Shown here piece by piece: positions 37,213 to 47,533 of a stretch of 64,000 nucleotides of DNA. The position numbers and the translations under genes were made by a program. The notes under the pieces were generated by a model. The model was given only the letters and a program-made list of their open reading frames with translations, was not told the DNA's origin and did not search any database. How positions within the stretch are numbered: the stretch's first letter is position 1; the number at the start of each line of letters is the position of its first letter. The DNA is from Ziziphus jujuba (taxonomy: Eukaryota; Streptophyta; Magnoliopsida; Rosales; Rhamnaceae): the NCBI RefSeq assembly GCF_031755915.1, contig NC_083384.1, positions 32,097,001 through 32,161,000 on the forward strand. Reading direction: 5' to 3'.

Positions 37213-39848
37213 TTTTTTTTTTCTCTCTTTAGTATACATATATATATACATATTGATTCTTCTAAGTATGGAAGTACCATTAGAGAATGTAAGCATGTGC
37301 ATACTTTTCTTTTGGCAGGGCTCCATCTGTTTTTAGTATTCTTTTACTGCTTTTACGTGATTCTTCCAACTTCAAGATCAGGATACAAGCTGCTGTGGCT
37401 TTGGCTGTGCCAGCATCAGTACTTGGTGAGTGGTAGTACAATTTGCTCCTTTCTATATCCGGTTGAATACATGGTTCTGTTTGCCTTGGAAACCCAACAT
37501 AATCGCTCTGCATTCTCAAAAGTTACAATATTTGACTGTTGTCTGATGATACATTGGGTTGGCATCTAAATTCATCTTGATGAAAGCCTGATATTTTTTA
37601 GAAGAATAAAAAAAAAGTTGGCATTATTTCTCATAAGAAGGCAAGCTAATCTTCTCTACCTTTCATCATTGTAGATTATGGAAAATCCTTCTCCGATATT
37701 GTTCAGGGTCTGGAGCATATAATTGAGAATCTAGGCTCAGACCAGATTTCGGCACCATCAAGTTTTAAATATAGGGTTGCGCTTGAGAAGCAGGTAAAAA
37801 AATTTTAGTAGTTTTTATCATTGAACATTCTGTAGATTCATGTTACTTGGGATTTTGCTATTTAATTAGACAGTTAAGTGGCAACTAAAATTGTTGAAAT
37901 ACTTATTATGTATAATATTAAATTGAAAGAAAAATGTCAACATCGGAGAGAGCTGATGTGTGGAGATAACTTCTTGCATTTCTTGCTTTTAACTTGAAAC
38001 AATTGGACTTGGAACTATATGGACAGATGTCGTTACATTTTGTAACAAATCACTAGCCAATAAGATAGAAGTGATTACGTGTGGAGATTTAATTTCCAAT
38101 CTTGGCTGATGCTCCTTGGTATTTGTTTTCTGTTTGACTAGAATTGTTTCCTACTTATTTCCTATTCTGGAGCTGTATACTTTAATCTGTATGGTTTCCT
38201 ATCCTCTTAGCTGTATGCTTATATATTATCATGTACTGGATAGAATATTATCAGAATGTAATTCAGCATTTCTGCCTACATCTTTTTTATATTCATATTC
38301 ATCAGGTTTTTGTTTTGTTTTGTTTTGTTTTTTGGGTTTTTTTCACCAAGTATTTTGAAGAATGTCAAGTTGGGAACTAATTTATTGTTTTTCACTTTTT
38401 TATTATTAAAAAATTTAGATTGGTGTAATTATCAAGATGAATACGCTTTTTTTTATATGTATCTGCTGATACTTGTTCCTGTTTATAACAAGCCCATTAT
38501 ATTGATGGATTTCTTATCAAAATAATAAATAACGAATTTCATTTGCCTGAATTCTAAACTTTTCTCTGGCTCAAATTTTTATATAAAATCAATTTTCTTC
38601 ATTTTTGGCAGACATGTAATATGGATGTAAAAAAGTATTAACTTTAGTTCTATGCTCCAATATGATCTTGATTAATAAGTTCTAGTAGGATCAAGATACA
38701 TGATTAAGATTCGTAAAATGCACTCTTTATGTTTATGCTGGTTTCTTTATATTTTTGGATGATTCTAGCGCTTTCTCTCTCTAGCTCTCTCTCTCTCTCT
38801 CTCTCTCTCTCTAGCTCTCTGAATATTAGGTAATTCTATCTCATGTGACATTCAGGTAACCTCAACCATGTTGCACGTTCTTAGCCTTGCATCCAGCAGT
38901 GATCATGATCCTCTGAAAGATTTTCTTGTCAAAGTAAGTATTTATTATAGCCAATACTAAATATGAATATTTACAATAAGTTAGTTAATCAACTGTTCAT
39001 GGGAACTTCCACTTGATCGGAGAATAAGTTTCTGAAAAATATATACGAATGGCTTATTTATTTATTGGGTAATAATTTGAATGGCTTAGTTATTTGCCTC
39101 GTTTTCTGGATGTTTTATAACTCACAATCTTCTTTATATAAAAAGATTGGAAAAGAGAAATTTAGCACTTCCATACTGTCTTAGACCTCAAAACTTGGGG
39201 ATTTTATTCCTGGTTTTGCAATTTCATGAATCTTTTATTTCTCTAAAATTTTACGAGTTACAATTTTTTTTCCCTCTAGAAATATGCTTTTCCTTGTTCT
39301 CCATGTTTTCTGGGAAATGTGTCTGTAAAACAATCTAAAGTAAATAGAAATTTGGGTTGTAAAAAGGAACAAGTATAGCTAAAAATTTAGTTGGGGAGGG
39401 AACCAAAGAAGGGTCTGGTTGCATATGTACGTGAATGGCACTGTTGTGACCTTGCTGGATCCTCAAGTCTTTCGTAGGATTTGCCATGTTGGTCTAGCCA
39501 GCTGTTTTTTAATGTTTTATTTTCTGTTTTTTTGTGCTTGTGAAATATTGTTCATTTCTCCGTTTCCTGGCCGATCTGAATAGCATAAAAATAGGATGTT
39601 TAACTTGCCTACGTCATTCTCTGTTCCTTGTGTAGAAAGCCTCAGTTCTCGAGGAGTGGTTGAAGGTGCTAAGCTTGTCGCTAGTGACAACAAGTACTAA
39701 AACAGAAGTTGAAAGTAATGGATCTACTAGGAACGAGAAGAGAGAGATGATATGTAAAGCAATTCGGTCGTTAATTGAAGTGTACAAAGGCAGAAAGCAT
39801 GATGCAATTACCCGTAAGTTTGAGAAGTTGGAGAAGAGCATAAATTGA
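21843..39848 (+). CDS. HEATR6: HEAT repeat-containing protein 6 (HEATR6) homologue, 27 exons
   Basis: Exons: 21843-22049, 22129-22227, 22314-22474, 22587-22845, 22938-23011, 23137-23206, 23340-23696, 24664-24743, 24856-24907, 24983-25136, 25239-25326, 26098-26200, 26327-26417, 27682-27779, 30086-30262, 32413-32664, 33722-33817, 33934-34028, 34109-34172, 34262-34349, 34449-34522, 35997-36263, 36410-36483, 37319-37425, 37675-37793, 38856-38933, 39636-39848. All introns are GT-AG and every phase matches, giving 1198 residues plus TGA, about the size expected for plant HEATR6-type proteins. Residues 1-290 are helical and Leu-rich. The DUF4042 hallmark YRPPHLR sits at about 344-350, followed by a basic patch and an acidic SSDSEYSDTDG segment. 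The remainder shows helical ARM/HEAT-like repeats (e.g. VRITASWALANICD, VQWNVCHALSNLFLNE, IRIQAAVALAVPASVL). Such folds are protein-interaction scaffolds; the plant function is poorly known. Large introns 13-15 and 21 carry repeats. The start is the least certain point. Confidence 0.93.
26800..27560. repeat. Imperfect tandem repeat in intron 13 of the HEATR6-type gene
   Basis: A unit of roughly 200-250 bp recurs about three to four times with substitutions and small indels. Each unit has a 'GATTGAAGACATG' block, then 'TAGGTTGAATAG' with 'TTGAGTTAGTTA', then 'AACCTAGTTTAG', 'TGGATGTTATAGCATA' and 'AACATAGAAT', ending near 'AAACCTAGG'. No terminal inverted repeat was seen. Confidence 0.65.
28476..29170 (+). 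pseudogene. LINE-type ORF1 (DUF4283) fragment in intron 14
   Basis: The translated + strand contains, across frame changes, a GAFLVMVERWK-like motif, then SWTALGGLPLNLWSIKTLK and IGESCGGLLEVA, then LQWLRIKVR. This is the order seen in DUF4283 proteins of plant non-LTR retrotransposons and related zinc-knuckle proteins. A lysine/glutamine-rich open stretch precedes it (28476-28685). Stops and frameshifts make it non-functional. It has the same orientation as the host gene and lies wholly in the 2.3-kb intron. No reverse transcriptase was found beside it. Confidence 0.58.
30881..31712. mobile_element. hAT-type non-autonomous element in intron 15
   Basis: Flanked by a perfect 8-bp direct repeat CACTGTAC (30873-30880 and 31713-31720), the size typical of hAT insertions. 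Imperfect terminal inverted repeats begin CATGGTTGT at the left and read CATGGTTGT in reverse complement at the right, followed by ATCGTA/TGATAC-rich subterminal motifs repeated near both ends. The 832-bp interior has no transposase, and holds a (CTTTTTTT)n-like tract and a (TA)n run. It is removed with the intron. Confidence 0.82.
31456..31498. repeat. (CTTTTTTT)n pyrimidine microsatellite
   Basis: Four to five units of C followed by seven or more T, inside the hAT-type element. Confidence 0.85.
35701..35926. mobile_element. MITE in intron 21 of the HEATR6-type gene
   Basis: The left end reads GGGCCCATCTGGGAGTGATT and the right end, in reverse complement, reads GTGCTCATTAGGGAGTGATT. The interior consists of AATCACTT/AAGTGATT-type subterminal repeats, a common plant hAT-like MITE composition. 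A clean target duplication was not found, so the ends are approximate. Confidence 0.55.
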
Positions 39849-41339
39849 AATCACGTTTGGTAGCAATGTTTGTGGTGTTTGTAGACAATGGTATTGTACG
39901 GATTTTGGAGTTTGGTGCCAAAAAAACCTTGTTTGGTATTCAAGTAGTTATCTGTCTATTATGTGTACTGTAGAGTGCTAACATATATATATATATATAT
40001 ACATATATTTGAGAAAGAAAAATGTTTGAAGATGTCCTAACGTATATAGTTTTTCTACTTTTCTTTTTATCTAATCTTTTTCATAAAAGATATTTTTGGA
40101 CTATTTTTTTTGTTTTTTTTTTTTGTTTTTTGAATAGATAGTTTTGGACTCTCTAGGTCTAGAATGACCTCACCGTTTCAAAGAAAATAAAAATGATGAC
40201 ATGATACTTGAATAGTACTCCGCTCTGACATTTAGCCAAAAAAAAAAAAAAAAAAAAAAGAAGTGCTCTAACAGTTGATTCGCTAACAGTCTTTATTAAC
40301 TGACAAGGATTTAACCGACTAATGGGTATCCTATGCGGTTCTCAGTACTTACAGGATTGGTCTACAAGCACAAAAAACTCCTCTCTCTCTCTCTCTCTCT
40401 CTGAAATATGAATTGATCGAGAAAACCAAATAAAAGGAACAATCTTTTTTTTTTTTTGGGGTAATTTCAATCTTTTCTTTTGTTGTGAACCATAAAGGAA
40501 AAGAGCATGCAGAAGCAATATTTTAGCAAATTAGGTTCTATGACGTACATGGAGGTTGAGAATCTGGTGGGTGAATATGGGGGTTGGTAGTCTCGTGTGT
40601 TGTCGTTGTGCCAGTATTATTAAGTTCATTAAGGGTTGTCCAATTTATGGTTTTTAACCCAAAAAAAAATAATAATAATAATAAAAAAATCATTGGTTAT
40701 GGAATATGTTTTATGTTTTTGATTTTTTTTTTTATTATTTGTCAATAATCAATGTTTGTAAGTGTCAATGAGGTGCCATGTTCAAATTATTAGAAATTCA
40801 TAGGAAAAGAAAATAAAATAATGTGCTAGAGAATTTTTTTTTTTTTTTTTTTTGGATTCTATTTTTGCTTTAACATTAAAAGGATTTTATAAAGAAAATT
40901 CAATCAATAAAAGTGTTGAAACTACAGAAGAACAAGTTAAAATTTGGATAACTGGAGAGCTTGAAATATGGAACGTGTACAAGAGGCGAAATTGATTTTT
41001 GATTCTTTCATATTGGTTCTCTTGATTTTCAATCCTAGTTAGATTCTCTTTTATATAGCTTCTTTTGATTTTTCTAGTAGGTTTAGACTTCTTTCATTGC
41101 TCCTCACAGCCATGACTCGAACCAATAGCAAATCTCCCCCTAAATTTGGATAAAATTAGACTTCTAATAATGTTAGATTTGTTTAATGCTTGTAAGTCTT
41201 GGCTTAGCAAAATTCCTTTCACTCATGTCTCAACAAAAGTTGTTTTTTCATGTTTTTGATAAGACTCAAATAGAGAAATTATCCAGTGCACATTGTGCAT
41301 CAGGATGGATTTGGATTTGGTGGACATAGCAAATCAAAT
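39849..41339. other. 3' flank of the HEATR6-type gene and intergenic DNA
   Basis: The 3' UTR probably occupies the first few hundred bases; a polyadenylation signal could not be fixed. It contains a (TA)n run near 39981-40003, a poly-A run at about 40239-40259, a (CT)n run at about 40379-40402, and poly-T runs. No gene recognised. Confidence 0.5.
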
Positions 41340-41870
41340 GCTGCCAAATGTCAAGGATAAAATATAAATTAATAATTCTTATTGATATGTAATAATATTT
41401 ATACATGTATAATAATGATTTATACAAAGGAAATAAATCAAAGAATGAGTCAACAAAATATTTAATTAAAGATATGATGTAGCATAAGCTTATGGAAAAG
41501 ACGAGAATTAATCAAATGTAAGCAGCACTAATTTCAATATTTATTGATTCATGCATGAATGCCAAGAATTGAAAGAAACAGAGAATAATACTATGAGATT
41601 TTATTAATCAAAATTAGTTCCTTTACAATCACCTAAAATGAAATTTAAATAATAGAGGTTTAAAAGAAACTTTAATGCATCAATAATTATTAAAATTACA
41701 ATAAATATGAAATTTGCTTAAAAAGGAAAGTTCACTAAATTGGAAATAAAAATAAACTTTAATGCAACTATCGAATCATGATTTGGACATTCCTAGGCAA
41801 AGATTTCAATGTGTTAAAATATTATAAAAAATGGTAATTTTGACTTTTTGTATCCCTAAATGATGGAATG
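41340..41870 (-). mobile_element. LTR-like sequence shared with 47550-47660
   Basis: The stretch around 41370-41470 (AATTCTTATTGATATG, TATTTATACATGTA, TATACAAA, AAATAAAT) matches the LTR piece at 47565-47640 next to a primer-binding site. It is therefore read as part of the same copia LTR family. The rest is AT-rich and not assignable. Confidence 0.4.
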
Positions 41871-41999
41871 TCACCGTGGAACCCTGTTGATCACCGCCAA
41901 AGGTAGTGAGGTTGATTTGTAGTACCGATTCCCATTAAATTAGGCTAAAAGGTCGCCAAAATCCCACACTTTTTAAGGAGGTCCATAACAGCACTGACA

Positions 42000-42372
42000 G
42001 CTAGCCACATTTAGGATGGTCAATGTGCTGCACTTACTGCATCACTCTGCCTGTAGAGTACCATGGATTTTTTGGTATGTCTACCTTCAATCCCGACTTC
42101 CATCTTCTTGAAACCTCCCGATTTTTCGATTGCTGTCGTTGCTGATGTGGTGAAGCACCAAATGGATTCTCCCCTTCAGAATTGTCCGCAACATAAGTCT
42201 GAGAATGATTCTACATTAAAGCTTGTAAAGCAGTAAGCTAATGCGTTAAAAACTCTTAACTGCTGTCGCATCTGCGCATTATCATCACGTTCATATACTT
42301 CATTTATCTGTGTATCATGGGTGTTAAATCGTCTTCTAGGCGGCATTTTTGTGCGGCAAGAATGGCGACCAA
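42000..42372 (-). pseudogene. Ty3/gypsy gag N-terminal remnant
   Basis: On minus, a start region reading MPPRRRFNTHD is followed by a Q/R-rich stretch (DDNAQMRQQLRVF), then, beyond frame breaks, HQQRQQS and a WKSGLKVDIPK motif near 42075-42110. This resembles the W-E-x-G-L-(K/R)-V-D-I-P segment near the N-terminus of plant Ty3/gypsy gag. Broken by stops. A gypsy protease piece lies immediately upstream of it on the same strand, which is the wrong order. Confidence 0.55.
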
Positions 42373-42373
42373 C

Positions 42374-42384
42374 GCTCTGATACA
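42374..42384 (-). other. Primer-binding-site-like sequence
   Basis: Minus strand TGTATCAGAGC, one mismatch from TGGTATCAGAGC, the initiator-Met tRNA primer site used by many plant LTR elements. It lies just upstream of the gag-like start. The sequence on its other side is protease coding, not a recognisable LTR. Confidence 0.4.
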
Positions 42385-42385
42385 T

Positions 42386-42560
42386 TCATTGCAGCCACAT
42401 CATACCAAACCTTGTCTATGTAATTAAAGCCTGTTGAAAGGCTAGCACGGCTATGTCGTGCAACTGTCACCTTGCTCCCTTTCTTGAGCCATGCCAAGTT
42501 ATACAGTTTAGGGTGTTTCTCTATGGTTAGGTCCAACTTCTACACTGTGTCCTCTAAAAT
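42386..42560 (-). pseudogene. Ty3/gypsy aspartic protease region remnant
   Basis: Minus translation gives EKHPKLYNLAWLKKGSKVTV followed by FNYIDKVWYDVAAMNV. This matches the plant gypsy segment H-P-K-P-Y-x-L-x-W-L ... D-x-V-x-C-D-V-x-P-M that lies between the protease and the reverse transcriptase. It breaks off exactly where the primer-site-like sequence and gag start begin. Confidence 0.6.
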
Positions 42561-42657
42561 GACATTTTACCTCTTATGGTGCAGGTAAACTGAAAAATAT
42601 TCATCTGTAATCAGTCATTGTCAGTTTCATGGAAAGCCAAACAACTATGTCAGACAC

Positions 42658-43394
42658 GGAAAAAATTCTAGTACTCCCGAAGTGCGGAGTGAGTGGGAAC
42701 TCCTTCCATTCAACAAATGACACCTGGATAATTTAACCACATCAGCTTACACATCAGCTTATCTAACTTAACTGCTCTTTAACGTGAATCTGAAGGGGTA
42801 GAGTTCATCTTCTTCCTTATTCATCTGACATCGATTAGAAAACAAGACCATAAATTGTGACCCATTAAAAACTCTATTGAAATTTGATTGAGAAACTCTA
42901 TTAAAAAAAAAAAAAAAAACTTTCTTGGGATCTTCTTGAATCCTTCCTCCATCGAAGCGCCCTTTTTTTTTTTCTTCTTTTTTTTTATAATTTTTTATTT
43001 TTTATAAATAAACACTAAAAAATAAAAGTTTTTCAGATCTGGTCTTTCTTCAGGTTTTCTTCAGTAGTCTTTTAAGTTACTTTTCTTTAGCCAAGGTTTT
43101 CTCCAACAGTCTAATGTTTCTTCCACACTGGTACTCATTTGAACTGATTGAACTAAAAATCTTTTCATATCAATTTGATTGAAGAACAAAGTTTGAAGAT
43201 GCCCAAGAGATTGGCGTTTCTGGGATGGAAATTAGATGGACTAACGGGCTGAGGAGGGTTGAATAAGAAAAGGCTTTTTCCGTTTTAACGTTAACGTGAT
43301 CGTGAAACTGATGTGTAAAATTGTCCACATGTCATTTATGGAGTGGAAGGAGTTCCCACTCACTCAGTACTCCGGGAGTACTAGAGTTTTTCTC
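42658..43394. mobile_element. Non-autonomous Mutator-like element (MULE)
   Basis: A perfect 9-bp direct repeat GTCAGACAC flanks it (42649-42657 and 43395-43403), the target-duplication length characteristic of Mutator-like elements. Terminal inverted repeats are long, about 100 bp (about 42658-42760 against 43290-43394). They open GGAAAAAATTCTAGTACTCC on the left and, in reverse complement, GAGAAAAACTCTAGTACTCC on the right, with TGGGAACTCCTTCCA shared further in. The 737-bp element has no transposase. Confidence 0.88.
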
Positions 43395-43573
43395 GTCAGA
43401 CACTACTAGGTCCTCCGGTAGAACTTCTAGCTCTGGAATTATCAATTCAAAATCCACCGTATAAATATATTCTATGTATCTGTAAATTTTTTCCTAATAT
43501 GCTTCGTCACAAAGGCAGAGCTAGGATTTTCAATTAACAAGAGCATTTTATATATATATATATATATATAAAA

Positions 43574-43819
43574 GGGTAAATCACATAATTGATTTTCAAA
43601 TTGTATTTCCATTTACAAGTCGGTCCCTAAACAATTTTTTATATCTAAACTCGTTAAAATATTCTATCTTTACTTCTTTGGCATTATTCTATCCAAAATC
43701 TACAATTAGATATACATGCAAATCTCATATTAGAAATCAATTTGTAATATAAGATATAGTTTAGGGATTAATATGTAACACATGATATAATTCGAGCATT
43801 AAATGTGTAGTTAACCCCA
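43574..43819. mobile_element. MITE with GGGTTAA-type ends
   Basis: The left ~60 bp (GGGTAAATCACATAATTGAT ... GGTCCCTAAAC) are the imperfect reverse complement of the right end (GTTTAGGGATTAATATGTAA ... GTTAACCCC). This terminal-repeat type is common in plants; its superfamily is not assigned here. No clean target duplication. A second, older copy seems to flank the ancient LTR at 43885-45715 (about 43820-43880 and 45716-45840). Confidence 0.6.
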
Positions 43820-43884
43820 TTATAGCATATAATTCTCAAATTATATTCGATGCTACAAATTGATCCCTACAACCCATATTAAGG

Positions 43885-45365
43885 TGTACAAAAAATTTTC
43901 GCGTTTTGATCAAGTTTTACTAGAGTTGACTGAAGTTGATCAAATGGGCCATGGTTGACTTTTTGCAACATGAAGAATTTTGCTTTAAAAAAGGCACTAT
44001 GGCAAACTATGCTTTGACTGGAGTTCATAGATTAGTAGGATACCAAAATCGGAGCTATGATTAAAAAATTAGGATCGAAATAAGTTATGGTATAGACTGA
44101 TCAAGCGAGTTCGAATTTGTATTTTTATTTTTATGAGTTTTAATTTTGACTAATGTACCATTGTATAGTATTTGTCGATACGAGTTCATATATTAGTGAC
44201 ATACTTAATTTAAACTTATAATTGAAAAGTTACAAATCTGTAAAGTTTTAATTATTTTTTTAGGACTGATTTTACTGGATATATTTTGTGACATATATGT
44301 AAAACATGCCATTTTTAAATTCCATTGATATGCACCATGTGTCAATCTCCCAGCCAATCCCGTGAGTGCATAATGGCCCTTCGGTGGTATTTTAGTGAGT
44401 GCACAGTGGCACCTTCGATGGCATTTTATTGGACACTTGGGAGGCTAGAGAGAGAGGATATGGAGGAAAAAGATAGAGAAATGGGGACGCCGGCAATGCC
44501 ATTTTTGCCCATCTTTGGCAACTGACAAGCCACACGCATCGCCCCACTATGAAGGCCACCTTGCACTTGGCCGACAGCGCAAGAATCTCGACTAGATTGT
44601 TGGCAACTTGTCAGGATTGGGTTATTTTCGATAGTGGAGTCTGTTGGCTTCGTTGGTCGATTTCTCTCTCTTCTGCCACCATCTTGCCTCATTACTGTCA
44701 CCATCGTGTTATCCATTTCAAAATTGATCTCCCCCTAAATTTTCTTGGCTGGTAACTATTTGACACACCAATGTGAAAGACGTTTTCTGGCGAGTTCTCG
44801 ATCGATTCACCACCTCTTTTAACCAATTTTGACCCTCATGAACCCAAACCTAAGGTCCAATTAGCTCAATTAGAGCTAGTTCATGAGATACAGAAGCAGT
44901 AATTTGACAAGGTCTTCCGGACGAGATCCCGGTTAGATCTTCGACAAGTAAACCGAATTCACAATTCTTACGCTCTAAGCTTCATTTTGGTATATAAATT
45001 GTTAGTTTTAGTCAAGAATTGTGTTAATCTCCAGGGTAAATTTTGTGTAAAATACCTAATAAAAATATTATTTTAATAGGTATTGTATTTTTGTTAATAT
45101 TTTTAGGCACATCGTATTAACTGAGAAACCGACCAGATGGAGGATCTGGAGTAACCGATGTATTTAGGTGAGTGGTACATTTTCCAACATAGTTTTGGGA
45201 ATTAAATTTATGTAATTAAGCTGTTTGAATTGTCATAAAATTACATGGTGCAAAATTAATTGAAGAAAAATTGTTATTTTATTTTATGTCTATGGAATAA
45301 TAATGTTTTACAATTATTTTGTAAAACACTACTTTGGGTTTGAATGCTAAATTGTTTCAATGGAA

Positions 45366-45397
<32 letters not shown>

Positions 45398-45715
45398 TGT
45401 AAAAGCCATGCATTTTATAATTGTGTTTTGAATCAAATTAAGTAAATTACATAGGTTTGATAATTTGTGTAAAATTCGGTATCAGTTTATTAAAAAATTG
45501 GCATTGTGATAAATATGTTCATTTTTACTGTTTTAGATGCACCACACAATACTGATATTCTTTATTGTATACCTATTGATTAGTGTGTAGATATTATTTA
45601 ATTATGCTGTAAGAGTTAAGTGAGAGAAGGTTGATATGTATTTTGCAAAGTGAGCTTTAGCCGTCCTACTCTTAGTCATAGGAGGGCGTTTACAATACGA
45701 TTTTGGACAGAGACA
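43885..45715 (+). mobile_element. Ancient, diverged relative of the ~3 kb LTR family
   Basis: Starts TGTACAAAAAATTTTCG where family members start TGTAACAC. It then follows the family order: TTGACTTTTTG near 43952, a CGATACGAGTTCA block near 44178, a gene-poor but GC-richer core around 44320-44760, GGTGAGTG near 45167, TTTTAGATGCACCACACAATACTGATATTC near 45530, and a broken GCC..CCTAC block near 45660. The 3' end is missing. Much more diverged than copies A-D. Confidence 0.65.
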
Positions 45716-45840
45716 CTAACACTATAATGTTTAGACAAGTTTAGAAATTAAAATGTTAGAAAATATTTTTTAGGAATTGACTTGTAAATGATAGTATAGC
45801 TTAGGAACTGATTATATAATTTATCATATGTATAAATGAA

Positions 45841-46664
45841 AGATAATTAGTAAAGTAAGTAAAAATTATAAAACGTTATAAGATCATGGATTCAAGATAC
45901 GCTTTGTTTATTTTGGAGTAGAAAATATTTGTAACCCAATTAAAAAAATTAGTAGTAAACATATAATAAAAATTAGGAACCAGCTACTAATTGCTTGCTA
46001 ATTTTATTAAATATCATATTTAAACCCTTTATATAAAAATTATTAAAAAAATTTATGTTAATTGTTAAGTATAATTAATTTGAAATTAGATTAAAAGTTG
46101 TATCTTAAAAATTATATTCAATTTATTTTCTTTTCTTACAAAACAAATTTTAGATAAACTATATCATCCAATACAATATTGAATTACATTGAGTTTCAAA
46201 TAATTTACATCTTTTTATCTATAATTGCGGTTTCAATGTAAATCACATCATTTATTATAATTTTATGTTTTTGGCCTTAATTAATATTTGAACCAAAAAA
46301 AATCACAAATAAGTCCCTATTGCAACATTTATCAAAACATATTGATAAATTTGCTTAAAGAAGGGAAAAAAAAAAGTTATTAAATTGGTACTTCTGTAAA
46401 AATATGGGCTATATTTGTAATTATCCCTAATAAATTTTATTAACTATCTTAAATATTCGGTATAAAGTAAAGAAAACTAAATTTTATTAGTGTTAAATTA
46501 ATACAAAAAAAAAACTAAATGTTATCGTAGAATATATATATATATATATATATATATTTGAAATAGCTGTAGTAATAATATGTTAGTGCTTTCAAGATAC
46601 ACAAAGCTTAAAAAAATAAGAAAAGAATGAGAAGTTAGTGGGGGCAATATTATATAAATCTATT
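45841..46664. other. AT-rich spacer
   Basis: No gene or clear element end. A (TA)n run lies at about 46533-46556. It may hide the unrecognisable 3' LTR of the minus-strand copia remnant next to it. Confidence 0.4.
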
Positions 46665-46669
46665 GAAAA

Positions 46670-47470
46670 ATTTAAGTTGTCCCCCGCCTGCTCCGTTAGT
46701 GATCCATCAGATACTCCAATCCTGGACTGCAGAGTAGTCAATACAGATTGAGAGATAGGCTTGGTAAGTAAATAAGCAAGCTAGTCAGCGGATGCAACAT
46801 GGGACGCATAAAGGATCACTTCATGTTTAACCTAGTCTCGAACAAAATAAAAATTATATCAATAGCTTTGTGTTTCATACGAGAGCTAAATGTAAGACTG
46901 GAATGTAGATAAGCGGTACCAATGCTATCACAATAGGTCGAAGGAGGACATGTGCATGAAATTCCAAGTCCATAAAAAGAGATCGAATCCAACGTAATTC
47001 AGCAGTAGTAAATTCTATTGAATGATCTTAAGCCTTAATGGAAGATCAAACAATAGAATACTGCTTTTTAGAACACCATGAAACTGGATTGCTCCCGAGA
47101 AATACAACATAGGCACTCGTGGATGTAAAATCATCGTAATTGCCAGCTCAGTTTGCATGTGAAAAGGCATGCAAAGAAATAGGAGATTCTTTATGAAGAT
47201 GGATGCCATAACCCAGAGTACCTCTCAGATGACAAAGTACTCTTTTAATTGCTCTCTAATGTGAGAAAGTGGGCTTGTGCATGAACTGAGATAGCTTGTT
47301 AACAATAAATGGAATGTTTGGCCAGGTGAATGACAGGTATTAATTAAAGACTTTCAACAACCTGCCTATACTTAGTAACATCATGCATATTTGAGCCATC
47401 GCTAAATGAGAGCTGGTTTGTGAAGAGGTTGCTTGCACCATTAATGTTGGCCATGAAAAAGGTGATCCAA
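46670..47470 (-). pseudogene. Ty1/copia reverse transcriptase end and RNase H remnant
   Basis: Minus translation, across stops, gives KYRQVV, then FIVNKLSQFMHKP, HWRAIKRVLCHLRGTLGYGI, then the RNase H block ANWAGNYDDFTSTSAYVVFL, the motif NPVSWCSKKQ and finally LAYLLTKP near 46770, all in copia order. A G-rich tract (GCAGGCGGGGGAC on minus, 46679-46691) sits where the polypurine tract is expected. Upstream, a ~20-base homopolymer and a primer-site sequence follow within 70 bp, so gag, integrase and most of RT are deleted. Confidence 0.78.
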
Positions 47471-47522
47471 AAAAAAAAAAAAAAAAAAACAACCAAGAAT
47501 ATTGTTCATTAGAATGTTATTC

Positions 47523-47533
47523 CTCTGATACCA
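47523..47533 (-). other. Primer-binding site (initiator-Met tRNA type)
   Basis: Minus strand TGGTATCAGAG, the standard plant LTR-retrotransposon primer site. It lies between the LTR-like sequence at higher coordinates and the copia remnant at lower coordinates, as expected for a minus-strand element. Confidence 0.65.
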
